From NCBI RefSeq assembly GCF_006716425.1, contig NZ_VFOZ01000001.1, positions 7,273,237 to 7,337,236 on the forward strand: a DNA stretch of 64,000 nucleotides, read 5' to 3'. The translations under genes were made by a program, and so were the position numbers. Positions 16,103 to 24,660 of the stretch are shown here, one piece after another; within the stretch, counting starts at the first letter, position 1; each line of letters begins with the position of its first letter. The notes under the pieces were generated by a model, which worked only from the letters and a program-made list of their open reading frames with translations, was not told the DNA's origin and searched no databases. Origin of the DNA: Actinoallomurus bryophytorum (GTDB lineage: Bacteria > Actinomycetota > Actinomycetes > Streptosporangiales > Streptosporangiaceae).

Positions 16103-16362
16103 AGGATCCCCCCGAGGAAGCGCGCGAAGACGAGCGACCCGGCGAACGACAGCAGGGCCATGATGAACGCCGCGTCGAGGTAGGCGGGCCGCCCGTACCC
16201 CGCGGCCAGCAGCATCAGCGTGAGCGTCGCCGCCGGGCCGGCCAGGATGAGCCCGGCCAGGCGGTCCACCGGCTCCCCTCGCAGCGTGCCGAGCAGGCTG
16301 GGAAACAGGGCCGCGACCAGCAGCGCGAACGCGGCGGGCAGACCGACCGCGAGCGGGGTCAT
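16099..16362 (-). CDS. mrpF: antiporter subunit F (MrpF/MnhF, MbhB-like)
   Basis: 87 residues, three transmembrane helices, MnhF/PhaF family (GEPVDRLAGLILAGPAATLT contains the D-R motif usual for MrpF; AAFIMALLSFAGSLVFARFL at the end). Overlaps mrpE and mrpG by four bases. Confidence 0.9.
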   Translation of the reverse strand: MTPLAVGLPAAFALLVAALFPSLLGTLRGEPVDRLAGLILAGPAATLTLMLLAAGYGRPAYLDAAFIMALLSFAGSLVFARFLGGIL

Positions 16363-16814
16363 CGCGTCACCTCGCGTTCCAGCGCGGACGGCCGCTCGCC
16401 GATCCGGTGGACGACGAGCACGTTCCGCTCCGGATCGACGTCGGCCACATAGGTGTCCGGCGCGACCGAGAGGACGAGCGCGGCATACCCCCGTCGTGCG
16501 GCGGCGGGCTCGTCCTCGGGCAGCCGGATCTCGGCGAACTCACCGCGTGGCCGCAGCAGGCGTACGAACCCGACGGCGATCTGGTCCGGCAGACGCAGCA
16601 GCCATCGCGCCCACCCGCCACGCGGCCGGTAGCGCTCGTCGTTGTCGGCGGCGAGAAGCCGCCTGCGGGTGAGGATCGCCCCGCCGGCTCCCGCCCCGGC
16701 GGTGACGGCCCCGACGATGATCTCGGTGAGCGAGATCGTGGAGATGATCGCCAGGTACGCCGCGAACAGCACGGTCCACCAGACCGCGGCCTCGATGAAC
16801 TCCCGTCGTCTCAT
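16359..16814 (-). CDS. mrpE: antiporter subunit E (MrpE/MnhE, MbhA-like)
   Basis: 151 residues when started at the ATG at 16814 (MRRREFIEAAVWW); the frame is open 16 codons further but that extension lacks a ribosome site and family support. N-terminal hydrophobic helices followed by the conserved cytosolic part (SVAPDTYVADVDPERNVLVV). First gene of the leftward antiporter operon E-F-G-MbhD-MbhE/F-C-D, so its promoter should lie in the short gap 16815-16891. Confidence 0.9.
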   Translation of the reverse strand: MRRREFIEAAVWWTVLFAAYLAIISTISLTEIIVGAVTAGAGAGGAILTRRRLLAADNDERYRPRGGWARWLLRLPDQIAVGFVRLLRPRGEFAEIRLPEDEPAAARRGYAALVLSVAPDTYVADVDPERNVLVVHRIGERPSALEREVTR

Positions 16815-16891
16815 GCGGCCGATCTTTCCCAGGTACGCGACTTGAATGTGCGAGAGCCACATCTCGTTGAAAGCCGTTCACGGGCGTACGG

Positions 16892-18688
16892 TCACCAGCT
16901 CCCGCCACCTCCGCCGCCGTCGCCACCGCCGACCGCGCCGCCACCGGAGCCGGAGAAACCGCCGCCTGCTCCTTCCAGGCCGGCCGCCTGGCCGTACCCG
17001 ATCTCGACTCCGGCCGGACCGCCGGTGCCGAACAGCCACGAGTTGCGGCGCCGGACGCGTGCCGCCGGCCTCGGGTCGGCGACCAGTCCCGCGAGCGCCC
17101 TGATCCGGCGTCCGGTCTCGCGGCTCGTCTCCGCGGCGGCGTACCAGGACGGCACGCCGCCCGTCCGCACGATCGCCGTCGCCCAGAGCCCGGCGAACCC
17201 GTTCGTCCGCTCGAGTGCCACCGCGTACGGGAAGACGTGGCTGAGCGTGTCGAGGTCGGCGTCCTCTCTTCGGCCCGGCCACCGGGCGAGCGCGTCGGCG
17301 TACGCGCCGACCTCGGCGGTCTTGCGCCGCCCGGCCGCGGTCAACGCGGGGCGGCCGCCCAGGAAGGCGACGGCCACGGAGGCGAGAAGGAACGCGAGCC
17401 CGCCCCAGCCGAGCCCGGCCGTCGGCACGCCGGCGATGGCGCCGAAGAGACCGGCGACGACCAGCAGAGCCGCCCCGGCGGCTGCGGTGCCGCCGATCAG
17501 CCAGATGACGGCGAGTCGCTGGGTCCTGAGCCGCCAGCGGTACCAGCCCCGCTCGGTCGCCTCGTCCCGGAGCAGCTCGGCGACGTGCGCCCAGGATCGC
17601 CGGCCGCCACTGCGCATACCGGTGGCGGTGATCGGCCGGCCGTCACGGCCGACGACCGCCTGGACGGCCGCCGACTCGTACGGCGCGAGTTCGTCGCCCG
17701 TTCCGTCACCACCCACGATGCGGATCTCGTGCCGGCCGGCTTCCTCGAACCGCAGATGACCGCGTACGGCCAGGTCGAGGAGGACGGCGTTGAGCTGAGC
17801 GGCGGAGAGGGTTCCGCCGGCCCCGAGCAGGCCGGCGAGTCCGGGAGCGATGCCTTCCGGAGGGGATGCCGGGTCGGCCGGTCGCTCTCTCATCGGCCGG
17901 GGAGCGAAGAGCCAGGCCATGCCACCGGCCAGCGCCGCCGCGAGAAGCACGGCGATCCCGGCCGCCGCGGTCGGCCCGAACGGGTCGGGCCTGCGGACGA
18001 GCTCCGGCGATATGACGCCGGCCCGATGCGGGATCCGGAGCCGTACCGTGATGCCGTCCCTCGCACGGAGGGGTCCGCCGGTGGCCGTCATCGTGGTGCC
18101 GTGACGCTGTAAGGGACAGGGGGTGGTGGAGTCCTCGTGGCCGCGGTAACAGGTCGCGGCGGCGATGGGAACGGGAGCGGAGACGGTGAGCGTCGCCCGG
18201 CTGATGGGGACATTCCAGCCGGTGCCGATGGCGTTCCAGTAAAGCTCGTCCTGGCGGGTGCCCGGGAGGAGCACGCGGGGGACGTCGTAGTCGATGACGT
18301 AGGTCTTGGCGCCCGTGACCGTGGCGTCCTGATCGCCGATCTTCAGGACCTCCTCGTCGCCGTCCTTGCCGACGGCCAGCCCGTCCCCGCCCGGCGGGTC
18401 GGTACGAGCCCGCACACCGCGAATCGAGATGACCCGGTCGTACGCGCCGCTCACCTGCCGGCGCGTACTGATCCTGCGGACGATGCCGTGACGCCCGGAC
18501 GCGGACCCGAAGTCGTACTTGATCGTCTCCGTGACGTGCATGTCTCCGTCCGGGCGGACCCGCAACGCCACGTCGTACGCCTCGATGTGCTCGGGCGGAG
18601 CCGGCGCCTCGGCGTGTGCGGCCGGCGCCGTGACGAAGAGAACGGTGATCAACCCGGCGAGCACCCCGGTCATGTCGCGTCTGCGCAT
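16892..18688 (-). CDS. DUF2207-type membrane protein
   Basis: 598 residues from the ATG at 18688, chosen because AGGAGG stands five bases upstream and a signal peptide follows directly (MTGVLAGLITVLFVTAPAAHA). The open frame continues upstream to 19954 but that is shadow of two plus-strand genes. Residues about 28-240 form the extracellular DUF2207 domain (EAYDVALRVRPDGDMHVTET, KYDFGSASGRHGIVR); then a membrane helix (AAAGIAVLLAAALAGGMAW), a cytosolic winged-helix-like part (LNAVLLDLAVRGHLRFEEAG), two further helices and a glycine-rich C-terminal tail. Function of the family is unknown. Confidence 0.92.
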   Translation of the reverse strand: MRRRDMTGVLAGLITVLFVTAPAAHAEAPAPPEHIEAYDVALRVRPDGDMHVTETIKYDFGSASGRHGIVRRISTRRQVSGAYDRVISIRGVRARTDPPGGDGLAVGKDGDEEVLKIGDQDATVTGAKTYVIDYDVPRVLLPGTRQDELYWNAIGTGWNVPISRATLTVSAPVPIAAATCYRGHEDSTTPCPLQRHGTTMTATGGPLRARDGITVRLRIPHRAGVISPELVRRPDPFGPTAAAGIAVLLAAALAGGMAWLFAPRPMRERPADPASPPEGIAPGLAGLLGAGGTLSAAQLNAVLLDLAVRGHLRFEEAGRHEIRIVGGDGTGDELAPYESAAVQAVVGRDGRPITATGMRSGGRRSWAHVAELLRDEATERGWYRWRLRTQRLAVIWLIGGTAAAGAALLVVAGLFGAIAGVPTAGLGWGGLAFLLASVAVAFLGGRPALTAAGRRKTAEVGAYADALARWPGRREDADLDTLSHVFPYAVALERTNGFAGLWATAIVRTGGVPSWYAAAETSRETGRRIRALAGLVADPRPAARVRRRNSWLFGTGGPAGVEIGYGQAAGLEGAGGGFSGSGGGAVGGGDGGGGGGSW

Positions 18689-18807
18689 CGCCACCTCCTG
18701 AGCCCCTGAGGATTGGAGCCCTGACCGGGCCCGGCGGTTCCGCTCCCTGGGGAGCACGTGCCATCCAGCCCTGGGCGCCACGATCGGCCGACGCCTTCGC
18801 GGGCCCC

Positions 18808-18847
18808 TTACTTGACAGCTCAGTCCAGTAATCCTTAGATTGTGGCT
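18808..18847 (+). promoter_or_regulatory. sigma-70-like promoter overlapped by a TetR palindrome
   Basis: TTGACA at 18812-18817 and TTAGAT at 18835-18840 are separated by 17 bp, close to the sigma-70 consensus. Transcription would begin at about 18846-18848, at or next to the ATG of the TetR gene, implying a leaderless mRNA. The -35 box lies inside the palindrome 18808-18831 (left half TTACTTGAC, right half GTCCAGTAA), the probable operator of the downstream regulator, so the gene is likely autorepressed. Confidence 0.75.
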
Positions 18848-19432
18848 ATGCCCAGGACGAAGGAGTTCGACCGCGACCAGGCGCTGCGGCGTGCGGCGGA
18901 GGTGTTCTGGGACCGGGGGTACGAGGCCGCCTCGACGGATGAGCTCCTGACCGCGATGGGCATCGGCCGCCAGAGCATGTACAACGCCTTCGGCGACAAG
19001 CGCCGGTTGTACCTCGAGGCCCTGCAGCACTACCAGGCGGAGACGGGTGCGGAGATGTTCGAGCGCCTGCGCACGGCCGCGTCCCCGCTGGGGGCGTTGT
19101 CCGGCGTTCTCCTGGCGATCGCCCGGCAGAGCGCCGACGAGCGCCGTCGCGGCTGCATGGCCGTGAACGCCGCGACGGAGTTCGGCCAGGCCGACCAGGA
19201 GATCGGCGCGATCGTGAACGCCGGCGTGAACCTCTGCCACGTCGCGTACGAGCGGGTGCTGGCCGAGGCCAAGCGCAAGGGTGAGGTGCGCCCGGACCTG
19301 GACGAACGGGCCGCGGCGCGCTTCCTGCACTCCACGCTCGTGGGACTGCGCGTGAGCGCGCGGTCCGGCGCGGCTCCGGAGATGCTGCACGACATCGCCA
19401 CCGTCGCGATCGACGGGCTCAGGGCGCGATAA
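18848..19432 (+). CDS. TetR/AcrR-family transcriptional repressor
   Basis: 194-residue TetR regulator: HTH at residues about 5-55 (FDRDQALRRAAEVFWDRGYE, then DELLTAMGIGRQSMYNAFGD), ligand domain with the RRGCMAVNAA motif. I prefer the ATG at 18848 to a GTG at 18842 because the -10 box ends at 18840. A related copy of its presumed operator lies 72 bp upstream of the following SDR gene, so the pair forms an autoregulated module. Confidence 0.92.
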   Translation: MPRTKEFDRDQALRRAAEVFWDRGYEAASTDELLTAMGIGRQSMYNAFGDKRRLYLEALQHYQAETGAEMFERLRTAASPLGALSGVLLAIARQSADERRRGCMAVNAATEFGQADQEIGAIVNAGVNLCHVAYERVLAEAKRKGEVRPDLDERAAARFLHSTLVGLRVSARSGAAPEMLHDIATVAIDGLRAR

Positions 19433-19470
19433 CCGCGAAGCGGAAGCCATGGGGGTTTTCGCATGGCCCG

Positions 19471-19493
19471 TTTTGGACTGAACAGTCAAGTAA
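19471..19493. promoter_or_regulatory. second copy of the TetR operator, upstream of the SDR
   Basis: The reverse complement begins CCTTACTTGAC and ends TCAGTCC with GT between, matching the motif at 18808-18831 except in its centre and ends. It lies 12 bp before the SDR ATG (19505), suiting repression of that gene by the TetR protein encoded at 18848-19432. Confidence 0.7.
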
Positions 19494-19504
19494 GGATGGT
19501 AGAG

Positions 19505-20263
19505 ATGAGCGGAAGACTGGACGCCAGGACCGCGCTGGTGACGGGATCCACGAGCGGGCTCGGGCGGGCCATCGCGGACGCCTTCGCCGCGGAGGGCGCG
19601 CACACCGTCCTCACCGGCCGCAACAAGACGGCCGGTGAGGACGCCGTGGCCGCACTCCGGGCCGCCGGCCGGCGGGCCGACTTCGTCCCGGCCGACCTGG
19701 CCGAGGGCGTACCCGCCGCACGGCACGTCGCCGAGGAGGCCGAGCGCCTGCTGGGCGGGCGGGTCGACATTCTGGTGAACAACGCCGGCATCGTCCCGGT
19801 CGGCCCCACCGACGAGTTCGACGAGGAGACCTACGACCGGGCCTGGACGGTCAACGTCAAGTCCGCGTTCTTCCTGACCGCCAGGCTCGCCCCGGCGATG
19901 GGCGCACGGGGTGGCGGCGTAGTGATCAACACCGGTTCGATCGTCGTGTCGCACGGCCTCGCCGGCTCGGCGCTCTACAGCGCGACGAAGGCCGCCATCG
20001 AGTCACTGACCATGTCCTGGGCGGCGGAGTACGGCCCGCGGGGAGTCCGCGTCAACACCATCTCCCCGGGCCTGGTGGTCACCGAGGGCACCGTCGGCGG
20101 CCTCGAACGCGTCGAGGCGATGGCCGCCGGCTCACCCGCCGGCCGCGTCGGCCGGGCCGAGGAGATCGGCCCGCTCGCGGTCTACCTGGCGAGCGACGAC
20201 GCCGCGTACGTGCACGGATCGTCGTTCACCCTGGACGGCGGCTGGAGCACCGCACGCCGCTGA
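19505..20263 (+). CDS. SDR-family oxidoreductase
   Basis: 252 residues from the ATG at 19505 (the frame is open from 19463, but the operator lies in that stretch). Classical SDR: TGSTSGLG cofactor motif (12-19), NNAG, Ser (NTGSIVVSHG) and YSATK catalytic pair, C-terminal FTLDGGW typical of 3-oxoacyl-ACP-reductase-like enzymes. Forms a TetR/SDR module with the upstream regulator. Substrate unknown. Confidence 0.92.
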   Translation: MSGRLDARTALVTGSTSGLGRAIADAFAAEGAHTVLTGRNKTAGEDAVAALRAAGRRADFVPADLAEGVPAARHVAEEAERLLGGRVDILVNNAGIVPVGPTDEFDEETYDRAWTVNVKSAFFLTARLAPAMGARGGGVVINTGSIVVSHGLAGSALYSATKAAIESLTMSWAAEYGPRGVRVNTISPGLVVTEGTVGGLERVEAMAAGSPAGRVGRAEEIGPLAVYLASDDAAYVHGSSFTLDGGWSTARR

Positions 20264-20640
20264 CCGCCCGCCTTAAAGGTGCCTACTTCGCCGGCGGAAA
20301 GGTTCGGCGAATGTATCCGGTCAACTCCACGTAGGCGGTGCCCAGCGAGTAGGCCGAGGCCTCCAGTTTCGCGAGGGTCCTCGCGGGACGAGCCGTCCCC
20401 GGCCGTGTCTTTGGCGGACTCGCGGCTCACTCGACGCAGGTCGTCCAGGACAACGGAAATGTGGTCCCGCCGCTGGTTCACCGTCGCGGAGAACAGGTCC
20501 ACGAGCTCCGGGGCGTAGATCTCCAGCAGGTGCCGGAGATCGTCGCGCTTCCGGGCTGACGCGATCTTGAGGTTAGGGTGGTCAGCAGGGGTGAACGCGC
20601 CGGTAATGGTCTCGCCCGAACCGCACGATCGGAGATCACG
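20263..20640 (-). pseudogene. probable frameshifted remnant of an unrecognised gene
   Basis: No intact gene fits this 380-bp gap, but two GC3-biased minus-strand segments in different frames look like consecutive parts of one protein. The upstream part is rich in charged helix (RKRDDLRHLLEIYAPELVDL, NQRRDHISVVLDDLRRVS; about 20600-20400). The downstream part, shifted by one frame, reads LAKLEASAYSLGTAYVELTG then YIRRTFPPAK and a stop near 20283. A frameshift near 20390 would join them. I cannot name the family; sequencing error is also possible. Confidence 0.35.
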
Positions 20641-20642
20641 CG

Positions 20643-21023
20643 ATGGGGGATCAGGAGATCCGAGCCGCACTGGACCGTCACTGGGCGGCGTCCGCCGCCG
20701 GAGACCAGGACGCCGAGCACGAGATCTACCACGACGACGTCGTGGTCGACTACCCGCAGTCCGGCGAACGCATCCGTGGCCGCCGTAATCTGCAGGCGCT
20801 CCGCTCGAACCATCCGGCCAGACTGGAATTCACCATTCGCCGGATTCTGGGCGGCGGGGATCTGTGGATCACCGAATACGTGATCGACTACGACGGGACA
20901 CCGGCTTTCACCGTCAGTATCATGGAATTCCGCGACGGTAAGGCCGTCTACGAGACCCAGTACTTCGCGGACCCGTTCGACGCGCCAGCCTGGCGCTCCC
21001 AATGGGTCGAGCAGATGCCCTGA
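20643..21023 (+). CDS. SnoaL-like / NTF2-fold protein
   Basis: 126 residues, typical size for the SnoaL-like NTF2 fold: ALDRHWAASAAGDQDAEHEI, YHDDVVVDYPQSGERIRG, then ISIMEFRDGKAVYETQYFAD-type beta-strands at the end. Ribosome site GGAGAT upstream of ATG. Such proteins act as small cyclases, hydrolases or just binding folds; no specific role can be read here. It stands alone, in the same direction as the SDR before it. Confidence 0.85.
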   Translation: MGDQEIRAALDRHWAASAAGDQDAEHEIYHDDVVVDYPQSGERIRGRRNLQALRSNHPARLEFTIRRILGGGDLWITEYVIDYDGTPAFTVSIMEFRDGKAVYETQYFADPFDAPAWRSQWVEQMP

Positions 21024-21401
21024 CGGGCCTCGGCGGACGTCGACCCCGGCGGGGGCACACGGGACCGCCCCGGCGCCCTGCTTATCCCCTTGGTTAGCTC
21101 CCGCAAGAGACGGGCGCCGACTCGCGAACTTCGAGGCTCGATAAAATCTGCCCGAAGTCACAAAGCTCGCAGCTTTCGAGCGCGAGAAGGGCTCCGGGGC
21201 GACGGCAGCGCGGCAGGCGGCGGCGTACGGGCGTCGGAACGTTCCAGCCAATGGTGTTTGACGGAATGCTGACTGCCGACGACTTTCGTGATCAACAACG
21301 GGAAACGCCCCAGGTGCACCATGATTCAGGCGACAAATGGTGCCTTAACGGGCACTTGGACATCTTCGGCGAGGCTGGGAAAGGCCTCGAGAGGAGCCTT
21401 A
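21024..21401. other. intergenic, no gene seen
   Basis: 378 bp between the SnoaL-like gene and the secreted protein. Mixed base composition with several AT-rich patches (for example 21138-21160 and 21258-21360), compatible with a promoter for the downstream gene. I found no convincing open frame, hairpin or repeat. Confidence 0.4.
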
Positions 21402-22241
21402 GTGAGATCCACGATAGTTAGCGCTGTGGCCGCGGGCGTCGCTGCGCTCGCCATCACGGCGACCCCCGCGTCGGCGTCGACCGACAGCACGCTGCGCGTC
21501 AGTCAGGACGCCGCGGGGCAGGTGACGGTCCAGCAGGGCACGACGCTCCATGCGGGGCTCACCAGTGTCGGCATCACGAGCGCGTACACGGCCGCCGACC
21601 CGGAGACCTTCCAGCTCCGGAACGGTGCGACGCTCGCGCAGATGGACGTCAAGATCGCGCAGGCCGGCAACTGGCAGGCCGACGCGGCCACGGCCGCCCA
21701 GGCGATGCAGTGGTTCGTGGACAACACGACGTTCTACGGCGGTCTCAGCGCCGTCGGCCAGGTGTCGTACAAGACGGTCCTGCCGGGCGGCTCCTACTAC
21801 GCGGCGCAGGTCAACAACCCGTCGGCGACGGCTCAGACCTTCCAGGTGACCGGCAGCACGCACGCCGCCCTGCCCGCGACCAACCAGTCCGTCTCGATGA
21901 CGGAGCCGGACCGGTTCGTGGTGAGCGGCCCCGGCGGAAAGCTGCACCGCGGTCCGCTGCGGATCTCCAATAACTCGGGTGAGCTGCACTTCGCGCAGTT
22001 CGTACAGGTCCAGCCCGGCACGACGGACGCCGACCTCACCGCCTGGTTCGCCGGCGGCGCCAACCCGTCGGTGAGCGGCGGCGCGGTGCTGAACTTCGGC
22101 ACCCAGACGCCCGGCCGCGCGGCCGTGGTCGACGTCCCTCTGCCGAGCGGCACGTACGCGGTGCTCGACTACATCCCGGACACCACGTCGGGAACGCCGC
22201 ACGCCTTCGGCGGCATGCACGCCGTCGTGACCATCGCCTGA
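21402..22241 (+). CDS. secreted protein of unknown function
   Basis: 279 residues from a GTG at 21402 with GAGGAG five bases upstream; the frame is open from 21288 but only this start puts a clean Sec signal peptide first (VRSTIVSAVAAGVAALAITA, then TPASAS with an AxA-type cleavage). The mature part is neutral, rich in Thr/Ala/Gly and beta-prone, with no cysteine pattern or membrane anchor, ending YIPDTTSGTPHAFGGMHAVV. I do not recognise a family. Convergent with the alpha-galactosidase across a shared hairpin terminator. Confidence 0.8.
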   Translation: MRSTIVSAVAAGVAALAITATPASASTDSTLRVSQDAAGQVTVQQGTTLHAGLTSVGITSAYTAADPETFQLRNGATLAQMDVKIAQAGNWQADAATAAQAMQWFVDNTTFYGGLSAVGQVSYKTVLPGGSYYAAQVNNPSATAQTFQVTGSTHAALPATNQSVSMTEPDRFVVSGPGGKLHRGPLRISNNSGELHFAQFVQVQPGTTDADLTAWFAGGANPSVSGGAVLNFGTQTPGRAAVVDVPLPSGTYAVLDYIPDTTSGTPHAFGGMHAVVTIA

Positions 22242-22275
22242 CCGAGCCGATCGGGCTCGCCCCGTAAGGCACGAC

Positions 22276-22305
22276 GCGGCCCTGGCGGTGTCCCACCAGG
22301 GCCGC
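22276..22305. terminator. bidirectional hairpin terminator
   Basis: Arms GCGGCCCTGG (22276-22285) and CCAGGGCCGC (22296-22305) with a 10-base loop, lying between two convergent genes (stops at 22241 and 22318), so it can serve both. Confidence 0.7.
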
Positions 22306-22317
22306 AAGGCCGAGCCG

Positions 22318-24354
22318 CTACGAATCCGCGCAGGTGAGCTGGGGCTGGGCGATGTCGGCGTTGTCGTAGCTGATGCCGTTGCCGGCGTCGCCGACGTCGA
22401 TCCGCAGCACCTGCGCGCCGGTCAGCGGCACGTCGACGTGCGCGGTCGGCGTGCTGTTGGTCACGACGCCGCTGTCATAGATCGACTGGCCGTCGGCGCT
22501 GATGCGGTACGTGACGGAGCCCTGTCCCTTGACCGAGTCGTCCAGGCCGAGGTCCGCCGTGAGCCGCGAGCACCGCCCGCCGAGGTAGTAGTCGACCGAG
22601 GCGACCGCGTTGGTCCAGAGCCCGTGCTGGTACGCGGTCCCGTGGATGGTCAGCGGCCCGCCGTAGTAGGTCTTGTCGACGATCACGGGCCCGTAGCCGT
22701 TCGTCGCCGACAGCCACGAGAGGTCACTCAGGTAGGGCGACCCGGCAGGCCCCACGAGGACCCGTACGGTGGTCTCGCTCCTCACCTTCGCCGCGTGCGC
22801 GCCATGACCCCAACGGTAGGCCGCCGTCCCCGTCAGGGTGTACGAGCCGGGGTCCGCGTCCGCGGGCACCGTCACCTGCCAGGTGCCGGACAGTCGCCCG
22901 CCCGGCGGTACGGCGTGCGCACGGACGGGCCTGCCATCGATCTTCCAGCCGGACGGACCCGTCAGGTTCAGCTTCGCGTTCGTGACCGGCGTCCTCCCGT
23001 CGTCGCCGAAGTCCGCCACCGTGGTGATCTTCTCCCCGGCCTTGGCGGCGTGCAGGTCGGAGCCGGGGTAGGCCGGCGGCACCTGCGGGTCGACGGAGAC
23101 CTCGGTGGCCGGCGGATAGCGGCCGGCCCCGCCCCTCAGCGGCGAGACCCGGTAGAGCGCGGCGCTGTGGGCGGGTACGGAAGCGGCGATCACCCCGGCC
23201 GACTCGGCGGTCCGGTGTGCCCACAGGTCGCGTACGGCGTAGGCGCCGCCGGAGGGCAGGCCGGCATCATGGGCGGTGGTGGAGATCCTCGCCGTGGTGT
23301 CGCCCCGGTTGAGCAGCATGACGGCGCGGTCGCCGTTCGCGAGAGTGCGGGTCCAGACGTCGGCGGCGCCGGTGTGCGACAGGCGCGTCGCCTGGGCACC
23401 CAGCGGGTCCTGGTCGATGGCGATCACCTCGCGGTTGGTGAGGATCGCCTTGGTGGCGGCGGACATGTTCCGCAGGTCGTTGCCGGCGAGCAGCGGAGCG
23501 GCGAGCATCGCCCAGGCGCCGAAGTGCGCCCGGCTCTCGGCGTCACTCGCCATCTTGCCGACCATGAGGATGTCCGGGTCGTTCCAGTGGCCGGGCCCGG
23601 CGTACTGGGCCAGCGGCGCCTCCTGGTCGAGGTTGGCGAGGGTCTGGCTCCACTGGGAGCCGTAGTCGTTGTTCGTACGCCACATGTTGCTGATGGCCGG
23701 CGCCCAGGTCCACGGCTGCAGCTTGGGGTCCCACTCGCAGATGCTGAAGAACATCGGCCGGCCGGTCGCCTTCAGCGCCTCGCTGTAGGCGGTGTAGAGC
23801 TGTACCGCGACCTGCTGCTGTGACAGGCCGGGGAAGTCACCGAACGGCACGTTGCACCAGTCGACCTTGACGAAGTCGATCTCCCACGACGCGAAGGTGT
23901 CGGCGTCGTCCTGGACGTGGCCGTAGCTCCCGGGGTAGCCCGCGCAGGTCTTCGTGCCGACGTCCTCGTAGATGCCGAGCTTCAGGCCACGGGCGTGGAC
24001 GTAGTCGGCCACGGCCTTCATGCCGTGCGGGAACTTCGTGGGGTCGGCCTGCAGATGCCCGTTCGCGTCACGCGTGGAGGCCGCCCAGCAGTCGTCGAGG
24101 TTGACGTAGTCGTAGCCGGCGTCGCGCATCCCCGAGCCGGCCATCGCGTCGGCGGTCTGCTCGACGAGTTGTTCGTTGATATTGCAGGAGAACGTGTACC
24201 AGTCGTTCCAGCCCATCGGGGGTGTGGCGGCCACGGGGCCGGCCTGGGGCGCCCGGCCGAGCGGGCGGGCGGGCGCGGGACTCGCGAGCGCCAGTGTGGC
24301 CACCAGCGCGGCGCCGACGGCGATGAGAGAGGTGAGGCGGGTCGGGCGGATCAC
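22318..24354 (-). CDS. secreted alpha-galactosidase (GH27) with NEW3 and NPCBM domains
   Basis: 678 residues from the GTG at 24354, chosen for the GAGAGGAG ribosome site and the immediate signal peptide (LIAVGAALVATLALASPAPA). GH27 catalytic barrel from about 44 (ATPPMGWNDWYTFSCNIN): nucleophile Asp165 in FVKVDWCN, acid/base Asp230 in MWRTNND, plus CEWDP and GHWNDPDILMVG. Around 440-530 is a NEW3 immunoglobulin-like domain, and 530-678 an NPCBM/F5-8-like domain (GLWTNAVASVDYYLGGRCSR). It should release terminal alpha-galactose from plant galactomannan or raffinose-type sugars outside the cell. Not linked to the galactofuranan locus at 50-58 kb, which concerns a different linkage. Confidence 0.95.
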   Translation of the reverse strand: MIRPTRLTSLIAVGAALVATLALASPAPARPLGRAPQAGPVAATPPMGWNDWYTFSCNINEQLVEQTADAMAGSGMRDAGYDYVNLDDCWAASTRDANGHLQADPTKFPHGMKAVADYVHARGLKLGIYEDVGTKTCAGYPGSYGHVQDDADTFASWEIDFVKVDWCNVPFGDFPGLSQQQVAVQLYTAYSEALKATGRPMFFSICEWDPKLQPWTWAPAISNMWRTNNDYGSQWSQTLANLDQEAPLAQYAGPGHWNDPDILMVGKMASDAESRAHFGAWAMLAAPLLAGNDLRNMSAATKAILTNREVIAIDQDPLGAQATRLSHTGAADVWTRTLANGDRAVMLLNRGDTTARISTTAHDAGLPSGGAYAVRDLWAHRTAESAGVIAASVPAHSAALYRVSPLRGGAGRYPPATEVSVDPQVPPAYPGSDLHAAKAGEKITTVADFGDDGRTPVTNAKLNLTGPSGWKIDGRPVRAHAVPPGGRLSGTWQVTVPADADPGSYTLTGTAAYRWGHGAHAAKVRSETTVRVLVGPAGSPYLSDLSWLSATNGYGPVIVDKTYYGGPLTIHGTAYQHGLWTNAVASVDYYLGGRCSRLTADLGLDDSVKGQGSVTYRISADGQSIYDSGVVTNSTPTAHVDVPLTGAQVLRIDVGDAGNGISYDNADIAQPQLTCADS

Positions 24355-24624
24355 CTTGGCTCCTCTCGGAGCTGCCAGAATGTTGGTCGCCGCGGAGGCA
24401 CGGCCGGACCGTTTTCCTCTCGTCTCGTCAATGGCGTTGACAAGATCGATGTGATCCAGATCATAAGGACCGTTTCGCCGGGCCGACATGTCCGAAGGAA
24501 CGGCTCTCCTGGACGAAACGACGATCGCGCCGCGGCGTGCGGGGCGCCAATGGAGAATCCCGCACTTCTGCCGGGCCTCGCCGTCACCGGTGTCCGCTCA
24601 GGCCCCAAGGCGCTGCGAATTCAG

Positions 24625-24660
24625 GCGCTTGCCGGTCTCCTTCGTGGAGACCGGCAGCGC
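24625..24660 (-). terminator. hairpin terminator
   Basis: Bulged stem: GCGC-T-TGCCGGTCTCC (24625-24640), loop TTCGT, GGAGACCGGCA-GCGC (24646-24660). It lies just downstream, in the leftward direction, of the broken reading frame at 24661-25074 and upstream of the alpha-galactosidase start. Confidence 0.65.

Noticed and set aside
18689-19954. N-terminal extension of the DUF2207 protein
   Set aside because: It is the antisense of the TetR and SDR genes; a perfect AGGAGG and a signal peptide mark the real start at 18688.
22318-24354. Link between the GH27 alpha-galactosidase and the galactofuranan locus
   Set aside because: GH27 enzymes cut alpha-galactopyranosides and the gene is 26 kb away; no shared regulation is visible.
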